Positions 18,326 to 27,333 of a DNA stretch of 64,000 nt are shown here, piece after piece. The stretch comes from Burkholderia aenigmatica (GTDB lineage Bacteria > Pseudomonadota > Gammaproteobacteria > Burkholderiales > Burkholderiaceae): positions 1-64,000 of the forward strand of contig NZ_CABVQC010000002.1 of NCBI RefSeq assembly GCF_902499175.1, written 5' to 3'. The notes under the pieces were generated by a model that worked only from the letters and a program-made list of their open reading frames with translations, was not told where the DNA came from and did not search any database. The translations under genes were made by a program, and so were the position numbers. The first letter of the stretch is position 1. Every line of letters starts with the position of its first letter.

Positions 18326-18709
18326 ATGGCGCTGATTGACCACCTCGACCATCTCGTGCTGACCTGCGTCGATCCCGACAGGACCAGGCATTTCTACACC
18401 GAGGTGCTGCAGATGCAGCTCGAAACCTTCGGCGCCGGCCGGCTCGCGTTCCGCTTCGGCAACCAGAAGATCAACCTGCACGTGCGCGGCGCGGAATTCG
18501 AACCGAAAGCGCATGTGCCGGTGCCCGGCGCGCTCGACCTGTGCTTCATCGCGGCGGTGCCGCTCGACGACGTGATCGCGCATCTGAAGCGCGTCGAATG
18601 GCCGATCGTCGAAGGGCCCGTCGAACGCACGGGCGCAACGCAGAAGATCCGGTCGGTCTACGTGCGCGATCCCGACCTGAACCTGATCGAGATCTCCGAG
18701 TTGATCTGA
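18326..18709 (+). CDS. VOC-superfamily (glyoxalase-like) protein
   Basis: 127 residues: one vicinal-oxygen-chelate module pair, opening LIDHLDHLVLTCVDPDRTRHFYTEVLQMQ and closing KIRSVYVRDPDLNLIEISE. Potential metal ligands are His (DHLVL), His (NLHVRG) and Glu (LIEIS). VOC enzymes include glyoxalases, epimerases and ring-cleavage dioxygenases. The length fits a single-subunit homodimer. It is 22 bp after the HMG-CoA lyase and probably co-transcribed. Its reaction is unknown. Confidence 0.82.
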   Translation: MALIDHLDHLVLTCVDPDRTRHFYTEVLQMQLETFGAGRLAFRFGNQKINLHVRGAEFEPKAHVPVPGALDLCFIAAVPLDDVIAHLKRVEWPIVEGPVERTGATQKIRSVYVRDPDLNLIEISELI

Positions 18710-18940
18710 CCGTCGGCGCAGCGCCGGCCGTATCGCGTGCCGCAGGAGCGCGTCGGTGCGGTCGCATGCCGCGCCGATCTCCCGCCGAAAACGGACAGCC
18801 GGATTCCGCGCTCGCCGATTCCGGATAGCCGGCCCGTGGCACGCTGCGGATAATGCGTCCATCGGCGACCGAGAGGCCGCCTTCGCACCGGACGCGACGC
18901 TTGCGTCCGCGCTTTCCGCAACCCGACCAGGCGATTCCCG

Positions 18941-19804
18941 ATGACGATCCTCTATCGCGGCATGGACCGCGCGGCGCTCGACGCCGCCTATCTGAACACG
19001 AAGGTGGTGCCCGATTTCCCGGCGTTGCTGGTGTCGATGCAGGCGCGTAGCACGGCGCTTTACGCAGCGGCATCCGGCCGACGCGACCTGCGTTACGGTG
19101 CACGACCCGCGCAGCGGTTCGACTGGCTGTCGTGCGGTCAGCCCGATGCGCCGCTGTTCGTGTTCATTCACGGCGGCTACTGGCAGCATTGTGCGAAAGA
19201 GGATTTCGCGTATGCGGCGAGCGGGCCGCTCGCGTGCGGTTTCGACGTGATACTCGCCGAATACACGCTTGCGCCGGTCGCGATGATGACCGACATCGTC
19301 GGCGAGATCGGTGCGCTGCTCGATTACCTCGCGAACGATCCCGACGGCCTCGGCACCGCGCAACGGCCGATCCACCTGAGCGGCCATTCGGCGGGCGGCC
19401 ACCTGACGGCCGTGCACCGCGCGCATCCGGCCGTCGTGTCGGCGCTTGCGATCAGCCCGCTCGTCGATCTCGAACCGATCTCGCTGTGTTGCCTGAACGA
19501 CAAGCTGCAGCTCACCGCGCACGAGGTCGACGCGTACAGCCCGTTGCGCCATATCGGGCCCGGCGCGCCGACGGTCGTTGCGGTCGGCGACGCCGAGCTG
19601 CCCGAACTGGTCCGGCAGGCACGCGACTACGCGACGGCCTGCGAAGCGGCGGGCGAGCGGAGCGTCCACGTCGGGCTGCCCGGCATGCGGCACTTCGACG
19701 TGCTCGACGATCTCGCGAAGCCGGACGGCGCGATGCTTGCCGCATTGCGGTCGTTCGCGCCGCGCCAGGCGCACCATTTCGCGCTCACACGGCCGGGCGT
19801 ATGA
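18941..19804 (+). CDS. alpha/beta hydrolase, arylformamidase (kynurenine formamidase)-like
   Basis: 287 residues. The oxyanion-hole motif HGGYWQ (near 77), the nucleophile SGHSAGGHL (near 146) and the closing His in [12 protein letters not shown] (near 247) form a complete hydrolase set of the arylformamidase / hormone-sensitive-lipase group. The N-terminal [14 protein letters not shown] resembles formamidase openings. No kynurenine-pathway genes are nearby, so N-formylkynurenine is not a secure substrate. The 231-bp gap upstream holds no gene. Confidence 0.8.
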   Translation: MTILYRGMDRAALDAAYLNTKVVPDFPALLVSMQARSTALYAAASGRRDLRYGARPAQRFDWLSCGQPDAPLFVFIHGGYWQHCAKEDFAYAASGPLACGFDVILAEYTLAPVAMMTDIVGEIGALLDYLANDPDGLGTAQRPIHLSGHSAGGHLTAVHRAHPAVVSALAISPLVDLEPISLCCLNDKLQLTAHEVDAYSPLRHIGPGAPTVVAVGDAELPELVRQARDYATACEAAGERSVHVGLPGMRHFDVLDDLAKPDGAMLAALRSFAPRQAHHFALTRPGV

Positions 19805-19864
19805 TCGGCGCTAGGCCGCCGCGCTGACGGCATGCGCCGGCGCTGCCTTCCCAGGACCCACGAC

Positions 19865-20758
19865 ATGGTGAACCCGCTTCATTTCGATCTGCAGTCGCTG
19901 CGCGTGTTCGCGCTCGTTGCCGAGCACGGCAGCCTGACGAAAGCGGCCGAACACGGCCAGCTCACGCTGTCCGCGGTCAGCAAGCGCATCGCCGAACTCG
20001 AAAGCGTGACGGGTAGTGCGCTGTTCGTCCGGCATGCGCGCGGCGTCGAGCTGACGCCCGCGGGCCGTGCGCTGCTCGACCATGCGGCGAAGGTGATCGA
20101 GCAAGTCAACCGGATGGCGCACGAGATGAGCGACTACGTCGCCGGCGTGCGCGGCCATATCCACGTGTGGACCAACACGTCCGCGATCGTCCAGTTCCTG
20201 CCGGCCGATCTCGCCGCGTTCCTCACCGACAATCCGGGCATCAAGGTCAGCCTCGAGGAGCGGCTGAGCCACGAGATCGTCGACGCGCTCGCGTCCGGCA
20301 AGGCCGATCTCGGCGTGTTCGCCGACAACGTCCCGGCCCCCGGCATCGAACGGCGGCTGTACCGGCGCGACGAGCTCGTGCTGCTCGTGCCGCGCACGCA
20401 CCGGTTCGCCGCGCGCGACGGCATCCGCTTCGCCGATACGCTCGACGAGGACTACGTCGGGCTCAGCGACGGCAGTTCGCTGCTCGCGCGCATGACCGAC
20501 GCCGCGTTCGCGGTCGAGCGCTCGCTGAAGCTGCGGATCCAGGTATCGAATTTCGACGGCGTGAGCCGGATGATCGAAGCGGGGCTTGGCATCGGCATCC
20601 TGCCGCGCGATGCGGTGACCGGCGAGCGCGCGGCGCGGCTCGGGGTCGTGAAGCTCGACGATGCGTGGGCCACACGAACGCTGTGGGTTGGCGTGAAGGC
20701 GGGCAGCGTACTGACGACCGATATCGCGAAGCTGTTCGATTTCATGTCGGCACGGTGA
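19865..20758 (+). CDS. LysR-family transcriptional regulator
   Basis: 297 residues from the ATG at 19865. The N-terminal winged HTH is FDLQSLRVFALVAEHGSLTKAAEHGQLTLSAVSKRIAELESVTGSALF. The substrate-binding domain starts near 90 (VRGHIHVWTNTSAIVQFLPADL). It lies same-strand after the arylformamidase-like gene. Its target is likely that gene or the upstream CoA-transferase operon, but no divergent partner pins it down. Confidence 0.9.
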   Translation: MVNPLHFDLQSLRVFALVAEHGSLTKAAEHGQLTLSAVSKRIAELESVTGSALFVRHARGVELTPAGRALLDHAAKVIEQVNRMAHEMSDYVAGVRGHIHVWTNTSAIVQFLPADLAAFLTDNPGIKVSLEERLSHEIVDALASGKADLGVFADNVPAPGIERRLYRRDELVLLVPRTHRFAARDGIRFADTLDEDYVGLSDGSSLLARMTDAAFAVERSLKLRIQVSNFDGVSRMIEAGLGIGILPRDAVTGERAARLGVVKLDDAWATRTLWVGVKAGSVLTTDIAKLFDFMSAR

Positions 20759-20850
20759 ATCGGTCGGCAAGAGCCGGGGCATGGCCTCCAGGGCGCGTGA
20801 TCACCCGTGCTCGTTCCAAGGTTCATGCTTGAATCGTCGCGGAAGCCGAC

Positions 20851-21831
20851 TCAAGCAGCACCGAGGCGCGCAAGCGTGGCGTGTTCCTTCGGTGCGCTCA
20901 GCGCGCCGACCAGCAATGGCGACGCGGTCTCGGGGCCGGCTTCCCGCGCCCAGTCGAGCGTGTCCTGAATAGTTCGCGCGAGAGGCGAAAACGCGAGACC
21001 ACTCCGTAGCGCGCGGCTGTTGTCGGCGAGGAATATGCCGCCCGCCTCAGCATCGCTTTCCGCGATCCAGAGCGGAAGCTCCGTCCATCCTTCGATACCC
21101 GCGTCGAGAACCTGTTGATCCGTGAGCCATACCAGCTGTGCGGGGCTCGAGGCAACCTCGATGCACCGGCTGAGAAACTGCTCCATCGTCAACGTCGATG
21201 CGGGACCCACTGCGTTCAATGCGGCGTTCGCGTTGCTTTCCGCCATCTGCACGCACCATTGCGCAACGTCCCGCGCATCGATGAACTGGATCGGGCGATC
21301 GGGCCGCCCGGGTGCAAGGATGCGGCCCCCTGTCGCGACGCGGCGAATCCAGTACGTGAACCGGCCGGTGGGATCGTAGGGGCCAACGATCAACCCCGGC
21401 CTGAGAATCGCGACGCGCCCCGGCATGGCCGACTGAATGGCCGCTTCCGTTCTGGCCTTCAGCGCACCATAACCTTCGTGGCCCGGAAGGGTGTCCGCGT
21501 TCTCGTCATAGCACGTACCGGGCGGGAAGCTGCGATAGACGGAAATACTGGAAATGAACGTGTAGTGCTTCGGCGGGGCCTTCAGCGCAGAAAGCACAAG
21601 GTCGACGTGTTCAGGGCGATACGCGGAAGGGTCGATCACGGCGTCGAATTGCCGACCCGCCAAGGCGGAGAGATCCGAGTCCCTATCGCCAACGAGACGC
21701 TCGATCTCGGGAAATAATGACGGGTTTTGTTGCCCCCGGTTGAATATCGTTACATCGTGCCCGCGCTGCAGGGCCGCTTCGACAATGTGCCGACCGAGAA
21801 ACAGTGTCCCGCCCATTACGAGTATGCGCAT
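20851..21831 (-). CDS. NAD-dependent epimerase/dehydratase family protein
   Basis: 326 residues from the ATG at 21829-21831. The extended SDR fold opens MRILVMGGTLFLGRHIVEAALQRGHDVTIFNRG. A Tyr-x3-Lys pair (YGALK near 145) and RPGLIVGPYDPTGR follow. It resembles the atypical extended SDRs related to chloroplast RNA-binding / isoflavone reductase-like proteins rather than classic sugar epimerases. The substrate is unknown. Base composition becomes less GC-rich upstream of its start, where the 20.8-24.7 kb islet begins. Confidence 0.82.
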   Translation of the reverse strand: MRILVMGGTLFLGRHIVEAALQRGHDVTIFNRGQQNPSLFPEIERLVGDRDSDLSALAGRQFDAVIDPSAYRPEHVDLVLSALKAPPKHYTFISSISVYRSFPPGTCYDENADTLPGHEGYGALKARTEAAIQSAMPGRVAILRPGLIVGPYDPTGRFTYWIRRVATGGRILAPGRPDRPIQFIDARDVAQWCVQMAESNANAALNAVGPASTLTMEQFLSRCIEVASSPAQLVWLTDQQVLDAGIEGWTELPLWIAESDAEAGGIFLADNSRALRSGLAFSPLARTIQDTLDWAREAGPETASPLLVGALSAPKEHATLARLGAA

Positions 21832-22095
21832 AAAGGTTACACGTTCGTCCCGAGAATTCGACGATATTAATCTGCTGCCATTTCGGGTGCAATCGCCCCG
21901 CGAGGCTTGCATTACCTGGGCGCTCGCTTCTCAGCGATTTCAAAATTTCAAAACGATTGGCGGTAATCGGGCGTTTCTCGTGACGCCTTTGGCGTCGACT
22001 ACGATCGGCCACGACGGGGCGTTCGACATACCGGCGCGGATCGCTGACAATCGGACGTCGACGATATGGAGTCGAGCTAAACCGAACCCACTCTT

Positions 22096-23550
22096 ATGAA
22101 CGAAAATACCTTGCAAGCCGGGGTTCGCGTGAGCCCGCGATCGAGCGACCGAATGCGCGACGTAATCCTGCTGGCACTCGGATTGCTCATGTTCAGCCTC
22201 GCCGGTTCGGCACGGGCATACACGGACACTATCTGTCGGGAATACTGGTATCCGCAGGCGCGTGCTGGCAAAAGCATGGGCGCGCTGACCGCCGAACGCG
22301 AGGGGCCGTGCCAGCATCCGTCAGTCAAGATGCTGAGCGACCAGTATGGCGTGATCAATGGCCGGGGGTATTTCATCTCGGAATTGCATGAATTACATGA
22401 TGCGTGTTCGCACGGCGGGCCGGTACCCGATCTGGCCTGTCTTTTGCCGTCGCATATGCGCCGTCATGAAGACGACGAGGCACGACATTATTATCTGCTC
22501 ACGCAACGAGGTTCGGCGCTGCGCATTCTGGATCGACTCCACGCCACTGACGGCCAGCAGGTATTCGACGGCGCCGACGTGATTCCGGGCGCCGATCCCG
22601 CGACCTTCAAGACCTTTGTGCCCAAGGGCGCAAAAGCGGATGACGGGTGGGCGTACGACCGCAACCACGTGTATCTGGAAGAGCGAATGGACCCGAAGAT
22701 GGTGCCTGGTCCGGTCGAAGTTATCGGTAATACCTTCGCAGTCAATGCTGGACGCGTATTTTCAGTCGACGCCCTCGAGGGCCCCGTTTATCGGCCTGAA
22801 ATCAAGGCGCCGCTGAAGCTGCTGAGCCCGCCGGCCTCACTCCAACCCGCCATCATCAGCGACGGCGAGCGTGTCTACCTGGGCCGGAAGCCGCTTGACG
22901 GCGTGCGGGCGGCCACGTTCCAGATGCTGGTTCCGGTGTGCCCGGTGCCCGGCGCACCCGATTTGAAATGCGTCCACAATGTCCAGCCGGACGAGTTCCG
23001 GGTAGCCCGCAGTGGCCTGGATGTGCTGTATTTCCACGAGTTCGACGATATCAAGCGCATCGCCAATGTGCCCGACTTCGTTTATTTTCTGATATCGGGC
23101 TCGTCGTATCTCGGTATCGGTGGAAAGCAGATCTTCGATCTTGACCCGTTGCATCAAAGCTACGGCGCAGGCGTCATGAAAAGTAGCGTGCAAATCGCAG
23201 GTCATTTGAGTGGCCCGGTAGCAGGCTACCTGGCCGACGACCTCGGGTTCATCAACCTGCGGAGTGCATTGTCGAGGGACGATGGGCCGCTGTGCGGCGC
23301 GCTCGCGAAGCTCGCCGCGCCGACGCCGGCGCACCGGTTTGGTCCGCTCCGGCCCATCGCGCCACAGAAATTGCCGGCCGGCTATTCGATCGGCTATGAA
23401 AACACGCACTACCGGTATCTTTTCAAGACTGCTGACGATACGACACTCGAGGACACCGTGGTCGATCTCGGCAACGGCAAGCGGATGCGGGCGACGTGGT
23501 GCGGGGACGATATCCAGCTGCAAGGGTCAACCACCACGAGCAACAATTAG
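22096..23550 (+). CDS. DKNYY-like secreted protein
   Basis: 484 residues. An N-tail of ~20 polar residues precedes a hydrophobic segment (VILLALGLLMFSLAGSARA) that should be a signal peptide cleaved near residue 41. The mature protein carries repeats of the DKNYY type: VFDGADVIPGADPATFKTF then GWAYDRNHVYLEE, again VYLGRKPLDGVRAATFQ, and weaker copies. This family is secreted or periplasmic and of unknown function. Several Cys suggest disulfides. Codon use is less GC-biased than in flanking genes, in line with recent acquisition. Confidence 0.65.
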   Translation: MNENTLQAGVRVSPRSSDRMRDVILLALGLLMFSLAGSARAYTDTICREYWYPQARAGKSMGALTAEREGPCQHPSVKMLSDQYGVINGRGYFISELHELHDACSHGGPVPDLACLLPSHMRRHEDDEARHYYLLTQRGSALRILDRLHATDGQQVFDGADVIPGADPATFKTFVPKGAKADDGWAYDRNHVYLEERMDPKMVPGPVEVIGNTFAVNAGRVFSVDALEGPVYRPEIKAPLKLLSPPASLQPAIISDGERVYLGRKPLDGVRAATFQMLVPVCPVPGAPDLKCVHNVQPDEFRVARSGLDVLYFHEFDDIKRIANVPDFVYFLISGSSYLGIGGKQIFDLDPLHQSYGAGVMKSSVQIAGHLSGPVAGYLADDLGFINLRSALSRDDGPLCGALAKLAAPTPAHRFGPLRPIAPQKLPAGYSIGYENTHYRYLFKTADDTTLEDTVVDLGNGKRMRATWCGDDIQLQGSTTTSNN

Positions 23551-23697
23551 GCAGGAAAGGACCGGCTCGCAGATCTTGCTGAATGCGCAGCGTCGACCGG
23601 TCGCAGTCAGTCGGCGCCGGCCTCAAGATCGCCGAGAGTCGATACGAGCGCAGGTGTTTATCGCGCCTGGTTTGCGTTTCGTCCATTGGGAGGACTT

Positions 23698-24576
23698 GTG
23701 CGAGTTGAAGTTCAAATCGTCAATGCGTTGACAGACGGACATGCCGGGGGCAATCCTGCCGGCGTGGTGATTGATGCGGATGCGCTTTCGGCAAACCAGA
23801 AGTTGTATGTTGCCCAGCAGGCCGCATTGTCGGAAACCGCATTCGTGTCGAAATCGGATATTGCGACGGTCAAGGTGGAATTTTTCACGCCGACGCGGCA
23901 GATCGCTCATTGCGGCCATGCCACCATCGCCACGTTTTCTCTGTTGAGAGCAATCGGCAGGGTGGATGACGGCCAGTCGTCGAAAGAGACGATCGACGGA
24001 TGCCGAGACATCATGATCGATGGCAATACCGTTCTGATGGAGCAGCGTTCCCCGATTTATCGCTCGATCGAAGCCGACTCCCCGTTCTCCGCAAGAATCG
24101 CTCAATCGCTGGGCGTATCGACTGCACAAATTTATAGCGTCGAAAGCCCAACCGTCGTCAACACCGGCAACAGCTTCCTGATGATTGCGTTGCCCGACGA
24201 GCCGTCCGTGGCTGCGATTCGTCCGGACCAGCGAGCGATTGAATCGATCAGCGACGATCTGGATTTGATCGGTTACTACGTCTTCTCGACGACGACGAAA
24301 ATACCCGGGCGCCACGCGGGCGCCCGCATGTTCGCGCCGCGTTTCGGCATTGCGGAAGAGTCGGCGACCGGAACGGCAGCCGGGCCGCTGGCGTGCTTGC
24401 TATTCGAGCGGATGGGGGTAGGCGACACGAAAATCATCATTGAACAAGGGCATTTGATGCCGCAGCCTTCGCCGAGCGTCATCAAAGTCATGCTCGATGT
24501 CGAAGGCGGCAGGATCTCGCGATTGATGGCCGGAGGCACCGGGGTGGTCACGCGGTCGATCACTGTCGAGATCTGA
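23698..24576 (+). CDS. PhzF-family isomerase
   Basis: 292 residues from a GTG at 23698 with GGGAGGA just upstream. A TTG at 23686 lies before the Shine-Dalgarno and is less likely. Family features: VNALTDGHAGGNPAGVV at the N-terminus, catalytic Glu46 in ALSETAFV, FTPTRQIAHCGHATIA, and EESATGTAAGPLA in the second half. PhzF enzymes catalyse allylic isomerisation or epimerase-like proton transfers. No phenazine genes accompany it, so it is a stand-alone paralogue of unknown substrate. It lies 147 bp after the DKNYY-like gene in the same lower-GC islet. Confidence 0.85.
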   Translation: MRVEVQIVNALTDGHAGGNPAGVVIDADALSANQKLYVAQQAALSETAFVSKSDIATVKVEFFTPTRQIAHCGHATIATFSLLRAIGRVDDGQSSKETIDGCRDIMIDGNTVLMEQRSPIYRSIEADSPFSARIAQSLGVSTAQIYSVESPTVVNTGNSFLMIALPDEPSVAAIRPDQRAIESISDDLDLIGYYVFSTTTKIPGRHAGARMFAPRFGIAEESATGTAAGPLACLLFERMGVGDTKIIIEQGHLMPQPSPSVIKVMLDVEGGRISRLMAGGTGVVTRSITVEI

Positions 24577-24799
24577 TGTTGCTTCGAACGTCCGCTTCCC
24601 GAATGTCCGAATGGCTTCAATAGGGCGGTTAATCACGTTGCCGATTGCGTCGGCTACGTCGACCGCCTTTTGATATCGAAGCTCATCCGGATAGCATCCC
24701 TTGCGTGCTAACTCGCCATGAACTCATCTCCCGAGCTTTTTGATGACGTTCCGTTCTCGGGCCGCATCACCTCGGGCAGATGAATTTCATCAGGCATCC

Positions 24800-25963
24800 T
24801 CACATCCCGAGCGCCTCGATGACCTTCTTGCCGAATCCCGCATACCGGTTCACCGGCTCGTTCGCGAAGACGAAACGGATATAGGCGCCTCCGTGTTGCC
24901 GACCCCAGCCCGTCATCGCCGTCGCGCATACGTCCAGTTCGAGCAGCCGCTCCGACATCTGTTCACCCGTGAGACCGAAATCCGACACGCGCAGCAGCAT
25001 CGACCAGCCGCCCGCAGGCATGCCGAACGGCAGGCCATGAAGCTCGGCGGCAATCGCGTCGCGTCGACGCTGCAGTTCCGCGACGTAATCGGGCAGGTCG
25101 ATCGTCGAGCGCTCGAGCGCGATGGCGGCGGCGGCCTGCGCGATGCCGACCGGCACGACCACGTTCGCGAGCGACACCGCAACCAGATCGGGGATGAGCG
25201 CATCCGGCGCCACGATCCAGCCCACCCGCCAGCCGATCATCCGCAACTCCTTCGACGCCGAGCCCACCGTGATCGTGCGCTCGGCCATGCCGGGCAGCCG
25301 AGCCGGATGAACGACCTTGCGCCCGTCGAACAACAACCGCGCCATCGCGCTGTCGACGATCAGCAACAGGTCGTGCTGCACGCACAAACCGGCGACGAAG
25401 ACCCAGTCCTCCTCGTCAAGCACCGCGCCGGAAGGCATCGACGGGGACATCAGCAGCATGGCGCGCGTCTTCGGGCCACACGCGGCGGACATCGCCGCGC
25501 GATCGAGTTTCCATTCCGCGCCCGGGTGAAAGCTGAACGGGATCTGCACGGGTGAGCCGCCGGCCAGCCGCACGCGGTTGAGCAGCCCCGCATAGGTCGG
25601 GTCGGTCAGAATGACCTCGTCGCCGACTTCCAGCACCGCCAGCAGGACGTTCAGGATGCCGGACAGGCCGCCCGCCGATACGATGACGTTGTCGGCCCGG
25701 TAGTTCACGCCCGTCTGCACGGTGACGTGCGCTGCAACGCTGGCGCGCAGCCGGTCCTGGCCGACGAACGGCAGATACGAATTCGCGGCATCCTCGCTCG
25801 CCGCCGCGCGCGTTCGCGCGAGCGCATCGGCGTGCGGCGGGATATCCGTATCGAGATTCTCCAGCCGGAGCACGTCGCGCCCAGAGTGGTCCGCGATAGA
25901 TCCCATGCGGTCGACGCCGATACCGGCGATCTCCTGCAGTCGGGCGGGGCGGCGGTGGCGCAT
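24800..25963 (-). CDS. class I/II PLP-dependent aminotransferase
   Basis: 387 residues. CGGGAGA lies 7 nt before the start at 25963. PLP-site elements are Lys238 in SASKELRMIGWRVGW, Asp204 in IVDSAM (the Asp contacting the pyridine N), and the C-terminal Arg in YIRFVFANEP that binds substrate carboxylate. NSYLPFVGQDRLRASVA is the usual fold-type I opening. The substrate is unknown. It is divergent from a GntR/FCD regulator across a 53-bp gap holding a repeat operator, so it is very probably that regulator's target. Confidence 0.88.
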   Translation of the reverse strand: MRHRRPARLQEIAGIGVDRMGSIADHSGRDVLRLENLDTDIPPHADALARTRAAASEDAANSYLPFVGQDRLRASVAAHVTVQTGVNYRADNVIVSAGGLSGILNVLLAVLEVGDEVILTDPTYAGLLNRVRLAGGSPVQIPFSFHPGAEWKLDRAAMSAACGPKTRAMLLMSPSMPSGAVLDEEDWVFVAGLCVQHDLLLIVDSAMARLLFDGRKVVHPARLPGMAERTITVGSASKELRMIGWRVGWIVAPDALIPDLVAVSLANVVVPVGIAQAAAAIALERSTIDLPDYVAELQRRRDAIAAELHGLPFGMPAGGWSMLLRVSDFGLTGEQMSERLLELDVCATAMTGWGRQHGGAYIRFVFANEPVNRYAGFGKKVIEALGM

Positions 25964-25985
25964 ATCTGTCTCCCGATCTGTTACT

Positions 25986-26012
25986 ATAGATAATAGATAA
26001 TAGATAATCTAT
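25986..26012. promoter_or_regulatory. triple ATAGATA repeat and palindrome, likely GntR operator
   Basis: Three perfect head-to-tail copies of ATAGATA occupy 25986-26006. The last overlaps a 13-bp palindrome, ATAGATAATCTAT (26000-26012). It sits between two divergent starts and ends 4 nt before the ATG of the GntR gene, so it likely contains both promoter and operator. Confidence 0.65.
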
Positions 26013-26016
26013 TCTG

Positions 26017-26703
26017 ATGGTGGTTGAGATGAATGGCGATGTCAAGGACGATCGCTCGGTCGCGGCGCATATCGCACAATCGATTGCCGCCCGGATCGTT
26101 TCGGGTGAACTTGCGCCGGACGAGCGACTCAAGCAGGACGAGTGGGCCGACGCGTTCAGTACGAGCCATGTGCCGGTCCGCGAAGCGTTTCGTCGGCTCG
26201 AGGCACAAGGGCTGGTCATCGCGGAGCCTCGGCGTGGGGTGCGCGTGGCGCCGCTCGATGTGGAGGCGGTCATTGAGGTCTCCCGCATGCGGGCTGCGCT
26301 CGAACCGCTCGCGCTCCGGTACGCGATTCCCCGCTACACCGAAGATGACCTGGCACGCGCTGCGTCCTTTCTCGAGGCCGACGCACCATCGGGAGACATC
26401 GCCGCGCTCGAACGCATCAATCGAGGCTTTCATCAGGCGATCACCACGCCGTGTGGCATGCCGCGGGTCGTCTCCGTGATCGCGGATCTGCACCAGGCCA
26501 GCGCGCGCCATCTGTTTGCCGCGTGGAAATGGCTCGACTGGCGTGCGCGCTCCGACAACGAGCATGTCGAGATATTCGATGCGGCACGCGCCGGCCGGGT
26601 CGACGAAGCCTGCGAGCGCCTGGCCGCACACATCACCGACGCCGGTCAGGCACTGACTGATGCGCTACGACAAAAAGCGATCCCGGCGGAGCCGGATGCC
26701 TGA
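26017..26703 (+). CDS. GntR-family (FCD subfamily) transcriptional regulator
   Basis: 228 residues. The winged HTH is IAQSIAARIVSGELAPDERLKQDEWADAFSTSHVPVREAFRRLEAQGLV, followed by an all-helical FCD domain with likely metal/ligand residues in INRGFHQAITTP, HQASARHLF and DNEHVEIFDA. The start is ambiguous: ATG 26017 (no ribosome site, operator immediately upstream) or ATG 26029 (GGTGG 6 nt upstream). It probably represses the divergent aminotransferase and itself. The effector is likely a carboxylate or amino acid, as is usual for FCD proteins. Confidence 0.88.
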   Translation: MVVEMNGDVKDDRSVAAHIAQSIAARIVSGELAPDERLKQDEWADAFSTSHVPVREAFRRLEAQGLVIAEPRRGVRVAPLDVEAVIEVSRMRAALEPLALRYAIPRYTEDDLARAASFLEADAPSGDIAALERINRGFHQAITTPCGMPRVVSVIADLHQASARHLFAAWKWLDWRARSDNEHVEIFDAARAGRVDEACERLAAHITDAGQALTDALRQKAIPAEPDA

Positions 26704-26736
26704 TACTTGGCCAGTTGCACAACGACGGAGATGCAC

Positions 26737-26991
26737 ATGGTGTTCTTTGCCTGCTCCAGGGTCGGCGTCAACGCATTCGAAAGTCTATGGCGCGACAACA
26801 AGGCTCACCGCCTGTGGGTGGATGCTGGCGTACTGACTGAAGAAGAGATGGCTGCACTTCGCTCTACGGGCATGCTCGTCACGAACTTCACAGGCCATGC
26901 GCGCGCAGGAGACGTCCAGGAAATGGTGCACGCAGTTGCCGTCATTCAAGAGCATCATCCTGCAGAGCCGATCTGGATCGAGGCTGCGTGA
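26737..26991 (+). CDS. small hypothetical protein (84 aa)
   Basis: Start chosen at 26737 because GGAG sits 6 nt upstream. An ATG at 26731 directly abuts it. The sequence opens MVFFACSRVGVNAFESLWRDNK and ends EHHPAEPIWIEAA. It is amphipathic with a single Cys, no signal peptide and no recognised family. It lies 33 bp after the GntR gene on the same strand and may be co-transcribed. Confidence 0.5.
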   Translation: MVFFACSRVGVNAFESLWRDNKAHRLWVDAGVLTEEEMAALRSTGMLVTNFTGHARAGDVQEMVHAVAVIQEHHPAEPIWIEAA

Positions 26992-27333
26992 AACGCGAAG
27001 TCTTTCTCGCACGAGACGTTCGCTGAGCGTTGTCACTCAGCCGCGGTCGGTTGCCGCCGCCTCGGTCCGGCAGCAGTCGGAGGCCATGCACGCTTGGTCG
27101 TGACCTTTTGACCGTCGTCGCCGGCCCGTTTCTTTCACTCTCTTTACATGGCGCCAAGTTGCGTCAGCGATGACCTCCGGGCCGGACAACACGCGTGTTC
27201 CCCGGGCTTGGCGCCGCACACGCTATCCCCCCGTAAAGCCTGCGCGCTCGCGCAGTAAATTTTCACACTCGACACAATATTCGCGCGGCTGAAACGTCTT
27301 CAGGCACATGGACCGCCACTCACTTCACGCACG
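26992..27333. other. 342-bp intergenic region
   Basis: No supported gene. The last ~90 bp are AT-richer, with CTGAA-ACGTC-TTCAG at 27289-27303, a small dyad that may belong to the promoter of the ECF sigma operon. No convincing ECF-type -35/-10 pair could be fixed by eye. Confidence 0.35.

Noticed and set aside
17954..19777. 607-codon minus-strand frame
   Set aside because: Antisense to HMG-CoA lyase, VOC and hydrolase genes, with no recognisable domain.
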